Source: Bacteroidota bacterium (GTDB lineage: Bacteria > Bacteroidota > Bacteroidia > Cytophagales > Cyclobacteriaceae). From it: DNA of 15,439 nucleotides. The stretch's first letter is position 1. Each line of letters starts with the position of its first letter. The notes beneath the pieces were generated by a model, which had not been told where the DNA came from, made no database searches, and was given only the letters and a program-made list of their open reading frames with translations. A program made the translations under genes and the position numbers. The DNA lies in NCBI GenBank assembly GCA_023417955.1, contig JAEZDW010000124.1, positions 1 to 15,439 on the forward strand, read 5' to 3'. Below are positions 6,496 to 13,355 of the stretch, one piece after another.

Positions 6496-8643
6496 TTATG
6501 CAGGATGACTCAGTAACACAATTGAACGGCCAGACACGTGAACCTTGTCAAGAGCTTTATAGGTTTCTGTTGGACCGATTTCATTCGTAGTTGTGTCGAT
6601 TATTTTGGTCCATTCCTGCCCATATTTTTCAGAAGGCAAAACGAAGTCCAGACCTTCGTGATGCGCGTTGAAGATAATGTAAAAACTGTCGTCAATCATT
6701 TGCTCACCACGCGGCCCGACTGCATGTATGCCTCGTCCAAAGAGAAATACCCCGAGCGTTTTTGCGTAACCTGTGGTCCAGTGTTCTTCCGACATCTCGG
6801 TGCCATCAAAAAGAAACCACGCGATGTCTTCAAGACCAGCGCCTTTTATAGGTTGCCCCTGAAACCAACGCCGGCGGCAGAATGCGGGATGACTTTTTCT
6901 GAATTTGATTAGTTGACGCGTAAAACCCAGTAAGTCATTATCTGCTTTTTTCCAATTCAACCATGATATACTGTTATCCTGACAATATGCATTGTTGTTC
7001 CCTTTCTGCGTCCGGCTGATTTCATCACCGGCAACGAGCATTGGAACACCTTGTGACAGGAAAAGACTTGTCAGGAGATTTCGTTTTTGTTGCTGGCGCA
7101 GCCTGACGATTTCCGGATCACGCGATGGACCTTCATGGCCGCAGTTCCACGAACGATTATGACTCTCACCATCCTGATTGTCTTCGTGATTGGCCTTGTT
7201 GTGTTTATGATTATATGATACAAGATCATTCATTGTGAATCCATCGTGAGCCGTGATAAAATTGATGCTGGCCGTAGGGCGCCGGTAGTCGCCTTCATAC
7301 AAGTCAGGACTACCTGTGAATCTTGCGGCGAATTCACCCAGTATACTGTCTGCACCGCGCCAGAAGTCGCGTAAACAATCTCTGTACAGACCATTCCATT
7401 CAGCCCAACCCTGAGGGAACTTGCCAACCTGATAACCGCCTTCGCCGATATCCCACGGTTCCGCTATTAGTTTTACCTGGGAGATGACGGGGTCCTGATG
7501 GATGATATCAAAGAATGCACTTAAACGGTTGACTTCATGCAACTCACGGGCAAGAGTCGAAGCGAGATCAAACCGGAATCCATCGACGTGCATCTCAAGG
7601 ATCCAGTAACGGAGGCTGTCCATCATGAGGCGTAATACATTCGGTAAATTTGCATTGAGTGTATTGCCGGTACCGGTGTAGTCCATGTAGTATCGCTTGT
7701 CTTCCGTGAGTCTGTAGTAGGAAGCATTGTCAATTCCACGGAAGGAAAGTGTGGGCCCCAGGTGATTACCTTCACCGGTATGATTGTAAACAACGTCGAG
7801 TATCACTTCGATGCCGGCCTTGTGTAGCTCTTTGACCATCATCTTGAACTCGTTCACTTGTTCTCCGCGAACGCCACTGCTGCAATACCGGACGTCAGGA
7901 GCAAAATATCCGATCGTGTTGTATCCCCAATAGTTGGTCAGGTCGCGTTCCTGCAAATGCCTGTCGGAAATGAAGTGATGTACGGGCATGAGTTCTACCG
8001 CAGTGACACCCAGTTCTTGCAGATATTGAATCGTTACAGGGTGTGCAAGGGCAGCATAAGTACCGCGAATATTTTCCGGAATGTCCGGATGCGTTTTCGT
8101 AAAGCCTTTGACGTGTGTTTCGTAAATGATAGACTTGTGATACGGAAGATATTTTGGTTTGTCACCTTCCCAATCGAATTCCGGATTGATTACGACGCAC
8201 TTGGGCAGGTATGGTGCGCTGTCGACTTCATCGAAGCTAAGGTCTTCATCGGGGTGGCCGATTGTATAACCGAAAAGCGCGTCGCTCCAATTGATGGTAC
8301 CCGCAATAGCCTTAGCGTATGGATCAATGAGCAGTTTATTCGGGTTAAACCGATGACCGTTACCCGGTTCGTACGGTCCATGTACACGGTAGCCATACAA
8401 TTGACCGGGACCAACACCTTCGATATAGGCGTGCCAAACGTGATGGGTACGTTCTGTTAATTTGATTCGTGCAACTTCGCGTGCGTCATCGTTGTCGTCG
8501 AAAAGGCATAGTTCGACGGCGGTGGCGTTATCTGCAAAAAGGGCAAAATTTACTCCGGCGCCATCCCAGTTTGCGCCAAGGGGATAAGGCTTCCCCGGAA
8601 ATGCGTTGTATTCCAAATGAATAATGTTTTCCGGGGTATTCAA
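6496..8643 (-). CDS. glgX: Glycogen debranching enzyme, GlgX/TreX type, GH13
   Basis: A 715-residue isoamylase-type enzyme that hydrolyses alpha-1,6 branch points of glycogen to give linear maltodextrins. An N-terminal CBM48-like beta domain (about residues 18-110, with PLGANWDGAGVNFALFA) precedes the GH13 barrel. Conserved regions: DVVYNH (283-288), nucleophile Asp359 in DGFRFD, acid/base Glu395 in AEPWD, and Asp467 in AHDGFT. The RNLL, GDE and NNNAYCQDN segments match the GlgX/TreX group. A C-terminal beta domain ends the protein. The start is a TTG at 8643: no in-frame ATG occurs near the N-terminus and the upstream codons run straight back to the amylase TAA in the same frame, with an AGG just before the TTG. 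With TreY and TreZ encoded divergently, this is the TreX step of the glycogen-to-trehalose route, and it also supplies chains to MalQ. Confidence 0.96.
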   Translation of the reverse strand: MNTPENIIHLEYNAFPGKPYPLGANWDGAGVNFALFADNATAVELCLFDDNDDAREVARIKLTERTHHVWHAYIEGVGPGQLYGYRVHGPYEPGNGHRFNPNKLLIDPYAKAIAGTINWSDALFGYTIGHPDEDLSFDEVDSAPYLPKCVVINPEFDWEGDKPKYLPYHKSIIYETHVKGFTKTHPDIPENIRGTYAALAHPVTIQYLQELGVTAVELMPVHHFISDRHLQERDLTNYWGYNTIGYFAPDVRYCSSGVRGEQVNEFKMMVKELHKAGIEVILDVVYNHTGEGNHLGPTLSFRGIDNASYYRLTEDKRYYMDYTGTGNTLNANLPNVLRLMMDSLRYWILEMHVDGFRFDLASTLARELHEVNRLSAFFDIIHQDPVISQVKLIAEPWDIGEGGYQVGKFPQGWAEWNGLYRDCLRDFWRGADSILGEFAARFTGSPDLYEGDYRRPTASINFITAHDGFTMNDLVSYNHKHNKANHEDNQDGESHNRSWNCGHEGPSRDPEIVRLRQQQKRNLLTSLFLSQGVPMLVAGDEISRTQKGNNNAYCQDNSISWLNWKKADNDLLGFTRQLIKFRKSHPAFCRRRWFQGQPIKGAGLEDIAWFLFDGTEMSEEHWTTGYAKTLGVFLFGRGIHAVGPRGEQMIDDSFYIIFNAHHEGLDFVLPSEKYGQEWTKIIDTTTNEIGPTETYKALDKVHVSGRSIVLLSHPA

Positions 8644-8655
8644 AAACCTTGTGCC

Positions 8656-9927
8656 TTACAGTATCCGGGGTCGTTCCAGCCGCCGCGAACCCTGTATCAA
8701 TAAAGCGTCATTCTTTTGTTTTTCATTTAATGCATTCAGCTTCCTGTTCACGATCAGCTTGAAGTCTGATAACACATTCATGTAGTTGATAAATGCCTCG
8801 TATGGAGACGGGTAGGGACTGAACATCGCGTGTACATTGCCATCATCTCCATCTTTTGTCGACATATAATAATAGTGGTCGCTGGTTTGAAGGAGCCGCC
8901 AGCATTTTAAGAGCAGTGGGTCATTCGTCTTTTTTACGTCATCTCCGATGGCAATCAATGTATCAAATGCGTCCTGTTGAATGGGATTGCCAAGCCAGGC
9001 ACTAAGATCGCGCTCACGATCAGCCCATGATACGTGAACAGGAACGGAGAGTGTTCCCTTAGGGGTTTCCTGTGAAATTGCTTCTGACGGTGTACGCATC
9101 ACCAAGCTCTTGTCCTTCGCTGCACGTACGAGAAGCTCCTCCAGGAATGTGAAAATGCCTGATGACTTTTTCTTGTGCTCGCCAAACGTTTCATAATCAA
9201 GTGCGACGTTGATCAATGTTTGCTCGGGAGGAAGTCCCTTCAGCCACGAAACATATTTTTCCACTGGGAGTGATTGCTCTGAAAAGCGGAAAGCGATGTC
9301 ATCACTAAGACGGTAATTTCTTAGCAGGATCGGTAAGCGATTTTCAGGCGCGGAATACACGTGGTGCGGACTTCGGTAGCCGAGAATTTTTTCAATGCCG
9401 TCGCAGTAAACGCCGTTGAATCCAAGTGACGCCGCGCGCCGTGCAATGTCGTCGTTGTAAATGAGTTCCGTATTTCGAAATACTTTCGGCGTGACACCAA
9501 TGTAGTGGGCAAGTTTTTTACGATGTTCCTCAACCTGCTTTTCAAATTCATCGCCGGGTATCATGCACGCGAGTGAATGATACTGCGTTTCACCCAGGAA
9601 CTCAACAGCACCGGTTTCAGCAAGTGCACGGAAGCTGTATAATACTTCCGGTGCTACCTGGTCCAGTTTTTCAAGTGTCAGACCTGAGATTGAAAAGGCG
9701 GCTTTTATTCCAGGGTATTTTTTGATCAGTTTGAGCAGCAGCATGTTCGCTGGAAGGTAACATGCACGGGCAATCCTGTCTATGATTTCGTCATTCAGGG
9801 AATCGTCGAAGTACGACTTTCCTGACCCAATGTCGAAGAACGTAAACCGGTTCAGCCGCATAGGCTGGTGAACTTGAAAATACAACACCAGATTTTTCCG
9901 GTCAGCGTTTCGATTTGGTTTGTTCAT
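8656..9927 (-). CDS. GH57 alpha-amylase family protein
   Basis: A 423-residue retaining glycosidase of family GH57 from the chosen ATG at 9927; the product starts MNKPNRNADRKNLVLYFQVHQP. The frame is open to 9990, but those 21 extra codons lie inside the glycosyltransferase gene and look unlike the family N-terminus. Motifs in order: HQP (20-22), LGETQYHSLA (about 111-120), FRNTELIY with probable nucleophile Glu154, and LDYETFGEH with probable acid Asp244; a helical region with SDHYYYM follows. Both catalytic residues are present, so this is not one of the catalytically dead amylase-like relatives. There is no signal peptide, so it should act in the cytoplasm on alpha-1,4-glucan. It overlaps the upstream glycosyltransferase gene by 26 bp and ends 12 bp before glgX. 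Amylase and 4-alpha-glucanotransferase activities both occur in GH57, so the exact reaction is uncertain. Confidence 0.9.
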   Translation of the reverse strand: MNKPNRNADRKNLVLYFQVHQPMRLNRFTFFDIGSGKSYFDDSLNDEIIDRIARACYLPANMLLLKLIKKYPGIKAAFSISGLTLEKLDQVAPEVLYSFRALAETGAVEFLGETQYHSLACMIPGDEFEKQVEEHRKKLAHYIGVTPKVFRNTELIYNDDIARRAASLGFNGVYCDGIEKILGYRSPHHVYSAPENRLPILLRNYRLSDDIAFRFSEQSLPVEKYVSWLKGLPPEQTLINVALDYETFGEHKKKSSGIFTFLEELLVRAAKDKSLVMRTPSEAISQETPKGTLSVPVHVSWADRERDLSAWLGNPIQQDAFDTLIAIGDDVKKTNDPLLLKCWRLLQTSDHYYYMSTKDGDDGNVHAMFSPYPSPYEAFINYMNVLSDFKLIVNRKLNALNEKQKNDALLIQGSRRLERPRIL

Positions 9928-11299
9928 TGTAGAGAGTTTTAAGTTTTTGAGCTGTACGACTCCATGAAAGGTTATCGATCTGCTTGTCACCGCGTCGCGA
10001 GAGCATTGTTGAAAGACTTTTATAATTCAGTACGCTGCAGATAGCGTCTGCCAGTGCCTCTACGTCCCAGAAGTCAACCTTCAATGCGTCGGGCATAACT
10101 TCAGCGACGCCGCTTTGGTTTGAAATGATCACAGGTACACCAGCCTGAATCGCTTCAAGTGGCGTTATCCCAAATGGTTCCGACACTGAAGGCATTACGT
10201 ATACATTAGATATCGACCAGATGCGTTCGATGTATTCACGGTTCAGAAATCCCGTGAAATGAAACTTCTGCGACAGTCTTAGTTGTGCGACACGCTCTAT
10301 CGTTTGTGGAAGAAGGTCCCCAGAGCCCGCCACAATAAAATGCGCTTCAGGAAATTGTTCTGCGACCTTCCGCGCCGCCTCAACAAAATATGCGGGACCT
10401 TTCTGATGTGTTATCCGTCCTAGGAACGTTACAACGTGCGAACCAGTCACCGGCGCCTCCTTACCCGGCGTCGCAGAACGGAATATCCCGTTATGGACGA
10501 CAGAGATCTTGTCCGCATTGGCGCCATACTGATTGACCAAAATCTCTTTAGTCCAGTTGCTGACTGCAACGACCCGGTCTGCCGCTTCCAGGCCTTCCTT
10601 CTCAATTTCGTATACAGGACCATAAAGGCATCCCGACCGGTCGAACTCAGTTGCGTGCACATGCACGATCAACGGTTTGCGACTGGCTTTCTTTGCGGCT
10701 ATGCCCGCGCGAAACGTCATCCAGTCGTGAACGTGAATGATGTCGTGCTTAAACCGGCGTGCTATCTCTGCGGCAGCACCTGCATATTCGACAACTTCTT
10801 CCACGAGGTTTTCTCCATAGCCACCCTTGAACGGATAGCGATACGTCTTGATAGTTTCCTCTTGTTCTACCGTGCGGTGAACGGTCTCCAGTTCCGGGCG
10901 CTGTTGCTGCAACACATAGTTCCACGACTCCAGAGGCCACGTCTGATGTGTAATCGACGGCTGTGCATATGGATCGAGTGGCGATTCGACCAATACCTTG
11001 GTGACGTTTTCCATTGATTGTTCGGCAACGATTCGAGGCCCGCGCTTTCGAAGGACGATCTCTTCCTTCTTCTGGATCACCTTCACACGTTTCTGCTTTT
11101 GAATCGGCAACGGTAAATCAATATCAGAGGCGCTCATAAGCTGAGCACCTGTCCTCTCTTCCGACCCTGAAAGCTTTGGAGCTACAAAGATTACGTCCAC
11201 GTTTTCCGACGTAAGCGCCTTAGTCATGCCAAAGCAAGCAGTGCCAAGCCCACCTGATATTTCAGGTGGAAATTCCCAACCGAACATGAGTACTCTCAT
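9902..11299 (-). CDS. GT4-family glycogen-synthase-like glycosyltransferase
   Basis: A 465-residue GT-B enzyme that probably elongates alpha-1,4-glucan from a nucleotide-sugar donor, judged from its motifs and its GH57/GlgX/MalQ neighbours. The N-terminus MRVLMFGWEFPPEISGGLGT contains the donor/acceptor loop (Gly16-Gly17-Leu18-Gly19), followed by HVHDW (189-193). The C-terminal domain has GRITHQKG (Arg295, Lys300) and the EX7E motif, Glu374 and Glu382, in SEPFGITPLE. Unusually, about 145 residues separate the strand ending VAPKLSG from HVHDW, and part of this (about 68-88) is rich in Lys and Arg, so an insertion sits in the N-terminal domain. The donor (ADP-glucose, UDP-glucose or maltose-1-phosphate) cannot be read from the sequence. 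It is first in the - strand operon, starting at the divergent intergenic region. Confidence 0.88.
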   Translation of the reverse strand: MRVLMFGWEFPPEISGGLGTACFGMTKALTSENVDVIFVAPKLSGSEERTGAQLMSASDIDLPLPIQKQKRVKVIQKKEEIVLRKRGPRIVAEQSMENVTKVLVESPLDPYAQPSITHQTWPLESWNYVLQQQRPELETVHRTVEQEETIKTYRYPFKGGYGENLVEEVVEYAGAAAEIARRFKHDIIHVHDWMTFRAGIAAKKASRKPLIVHVHATEFDRSGCLYGPVYEIEKEGLEAADRVVAVSNWTKEILVNQYGANADKISVVHNGIFRSATPGKEAPVTGSHVVTFLGRITHQKGPAYFVEAARKVAEQFPEAHFIVAGSGDLLPQTIERVAQLRLSQKFHFTGFLNREYIERIWSISNVYVMPSVSEPFGITPLEAIQAGVPVIISNQSGVAEVMPDALKVDFWDVEALADAICSVLNYKSLSTMLSRRGDKQIDNLSWSRTAQKLKTLYNEQTKSKR

Positions 11300-11513
11300 A
11301 TCCCTAAAAGGTTTTTAAATCGGAAGAACAGCCTTGTTTCAGAATTCATTCAAGATACAATGGTTAGGTTGTCGAATAAGGGATCTGCTATTGTTTATTT
11401 TTCATCGTGGCAGTACTGTCGGGTAAAAACCGGTGCCTGCTACTTAGTCAACATTTGTCGGATGATATCGTTCGTCTGGCACGACATTTCATTTTGCAAA
11501 AGGAAATTTGCTG
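11300..11513. promoter_or_regulatory. Divergent intergenic region between the glycosyltransferase and treZ
   Basis: This is the only sizeable non-coding stretch in the window and must hold the promoters of both the - strand glucan operon and the + strand treZ-treY pair. It is AT-rich. Weak -7-like sites are AACATTTG (11450-11457) for treZ and, on the - strand, TATCTTGA (complement of 11350-11357) for the glycosyltransferase; neither has a clear -33 TTTG partner, so I do not call exact promoters. I see no tRNA, riboswitch or small gene here. The one strong element is the inverted repeat annotated separately at 11486-11507. Confidence 0.6.
11486..11507. promoter_or_regulatory. 22-bp near-perfect inverted repeat over the treZ ribosome-binding site
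   Basis: ATTTC and GAAAT arms flank a perfect 10-bp palindrome, TTTTGCAAAA, with one mismatched pair (11491 A against 11502 G); ten of eleven arm positions pair. The right arm contains the AGGAAA Shine-Dalgarno sequence of treZ, which is notable in a genome with few such sites. It could be a repressor operator, since the size and symmetry suit a dimeric LacI- or TetR-type regulator, or an RNA hairpin that masks the ribosome-binding site. AT-rich sequence gives short palindromes by chance, but ten of eleven is uncommon. Confidence 0.45.
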
Positions 11514-13352
11514 ATGAACTACATCTACCCAAGGATAGGAGCCTTCCGCCGACCTGATCAATCCTGCACATTCACTGTATGGGCTCCGCTCAGGCGGAAT
11601 GTAAATCTCGTTCTTGAAGTTAACGGCCACCGATCATTCCACGCAATGACGAGTGATACCCGGGGGTTCTGGACAACGATGATGAATGACATCGCTCCGG
11701 ACGCGCGTTACGCTTATCAACTTGACGAAGACGGCATATTTCCAGATCCCGCGTCACGCGCTCAACCAGACGGCGTTCATGGCTTTTCGGCAATTCCGGA
11801 TGCGTGGCAGCAGTGGACAGACCAACATTGGAAGGGCGTGCCACTGAAAGACATGATCATCTACGAAGTTCACGTTGGAACGTTCTCCGACGCGGGAACT
11901 TTTGCCGGCGTTACCGAAAAACTTGACTACCTCGCCGAGCTTGGTGTAAATGCCATCGAAATAATGCCGGTGGCGCAGTTCCCTGGTTCGCGAAACTGGG
12001 GTTACGATGGCGTGTATCCGTATGCCGTGCAGGATTCTTATGGCGGTCCCGATGAGCTGAAAAAACTTGTGAACGCTGCGCACGAACGTGGTATCGCGAT
12101 CATCCTTGACGTCGTGTATAATCATCAGGGCCCGGAAGGAAATTATTTTGAATCGTTTGGCCCTTACTTCACAGAAAAGTACCGAACGTTTTGGGGTAAA
12201 GCAATCAACTTCGACGATGCTTATTGCGATGGCGTCAGAAACTTTTACTGGCAGAACGCGCTGATGTGGCTTGATGAATTTCACATAGACGGATTGCGTC
12301 TTGATGCTGTTCACGCGATCTGGGATTTCAGTGCCAATCATTTCATTGCCGAATTGGTAAAAACAGTGAAATCACTTCAGGCTGAAACGGGAGTTGAAAA
12401 AGTGCTCATCGCGGAATTTGATCTGAACAACCCGAAGTACATCATAACTCAGGAAGAGGGCGGACTTGGACTTGACGGACAATGGATCGATGAGTTTCAT
12501 CATGCGTTGCATTCTGTAGTTACCGGAGAAGTCAACGGTTATTATGAGGATTTTGGTGAAATCGATCATCTTGCGAAAGCCTTGCAACGGTCTTATGTCT
12601 ACACCGGCGAATACTCAGTTCACCGGAAGAAACACTTCGGCGCTTCTCCCGAGAAGACACACTTCGGCCAGTTTATTGTGTTTGCGCAGAATCATGACCA
12701 GGTAGGTAATCGTCTCGCCGGAGATCGCCTCACCAATCAATTGTCATTCGAAGGTTTGAAAGTGACGGCGGCCGCATATCTCCTCGCTCCGCAGGTTCCT
12801 ATGTTGTTTATGGGTGAAGAGTATGGTGAGAAGAGACCGTTTCAGTATTTCATCAGCCATACGGATGAGAAACTTGTTGAATTGGTTCGCGAAGGCCGGA
12901 AACGCGAGTTCGCCTATTTCAACTGGGATAAGCCAGTGCCCGATCCCCAGGGCGAAGAAACTTTTCGGAAGTGCATCCTCAGTTGGGATTACAGCAAAGA
13001 CAAGTATCAGCAGAGATTGCTCGACTATTACAAGACCCTGATTCATTTTCGAAAGAAGCGTATCGCCTGCCAGGGGAGGCAGCCGGATAGCATGAAAGTG
13101 CATGAAACCGGGAAGGGCCAGGTGATTGCCTTCGACAGATCATTTTCCACCGACCGGATATTGGTCGTAATGAATTTTGGCAAAAGTCCGTCGCCGTTTG
13201 TGTTGCCGTCTTCCGCAACGCCGCCGTCGAAGAAAATTTTTGATTCCTCCGCAATGGAATGGCTCGGCCCGGGGGAGATTACTTTTTCAACCTTCAACAA
13301 TCATCAGGAGATTCTGCTGCATCCGGAGTCGGTTGTCATTTTTGAATACTAA
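11514..13352 (+). CDS. treZ: Malto-oligosyltrehalose trehalohydrolase, GH13
   Basis: A 612-residue enzyme that hydrolyses the alpha-1,4 bond next to the trehalosyl end of malto-oligosyltrehalose, releasing free trehalose in the cytoplasm. The ATG at 11514 is chosen over the in-frame TTG at 11508 because AGGAAA lies at the right distance and MNYIYPRIGAF begins a normal family N-terminus. A CBM48-like domain (about 5-95) is followed by the GH13 barrel: YEVHVGTFS, DVVYNHQGPEGNY, nucleophile Asp264 in DGLRLDAVHAI, acid/base Glu301 in IAEFDLN, and Asp395 in AQNHDQVGN. MGEEYGE (433-439) and a C-terminal beta domain complete it. The DGLRLDAVHAI and EFDLN motifs separate TreZ from the related branching enzyme. 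It is followed 3 nt later by treY, the preceding step in the pathway. Confidence 0.96.
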   Translation: MNYIYPRIGAFRRPDQSCTFTVWAPLRRNVNLVLEVNGHRSFHAMTSDTRGFWTTMMNDIAPDARYAYQLDEDGIFPDPASRAQPDGVHGFSAIPDAWQQWTDQHWKGVPLKDMIIYEVHVGTFSDAGTFAGVTEKLDYLAELGVNAIEIMPVAQFPGSRNWGYDGVYPYAVQDSYGGPDELKKLVNAAHERGIAIILDVVYNHQGPEGNYFESFGPYFTEKYRTFWGKAINFDDAYCDGVRNFYWQNALMWLDEFHIDGLRLDAVHAIWDFSANHFIAELVKTVKSLQAETGVEKVLIAEFDLNNPKYIITQEEGGLGLDGQWIDEFHHALHSVVTGEVNGYYEDFGEIDHLAKALQRSYVYTGEYSVHRKKHFGASPEKTHFGQFIVFAQNHDQVGNRLAGDRLTNQLSFEGLKVTAAAYLLAPQVPMLFMGEEYGEKRPFQYFISHTDEKLVELVREGRKREFAYFNWDKPVPDPQGEETFRKCILSWDYSKDKYQQRLLDYYKTLIHFRKKRIACQGRQPDSMKVHETGKGQVIAFDRSFSTDRILVVMNFGKSPSPFVLPSSATPPSKKIFDSSAMEWLGPGEITFSTFNNHQEILLHPESVVIFEY

Positions 13353-13355
13353 TCA

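Noticed and set aside
7858..8460. 200-codon + strand open frame opposite glgX
   Set aside because: It lies wholly antisense to the conserved catalytic region of glgX, and its translation shows no recognisable domain or motif.
10436..11017. 193-codon + strand open frame opposite the glycosyltransferase insertion
   Set aside because: It is antisense to the GT gene, where the coding sequence on the other strand is supported by GT4 motifs on both sides of the insertion.
11508..11513. TTG start for treZ two codons upstream
   Set aside because: The ATG at 11514 has a well-placed AGGAAA and gives the usual N-terminus; the TTG would be too close to that site.
11754..12341. 195-codon - strand open frame opposite treZ
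   Set aside because: It covers the conserved TreZ barrel, including the nucleophile region, and the reverse-strand product is not recognisable.
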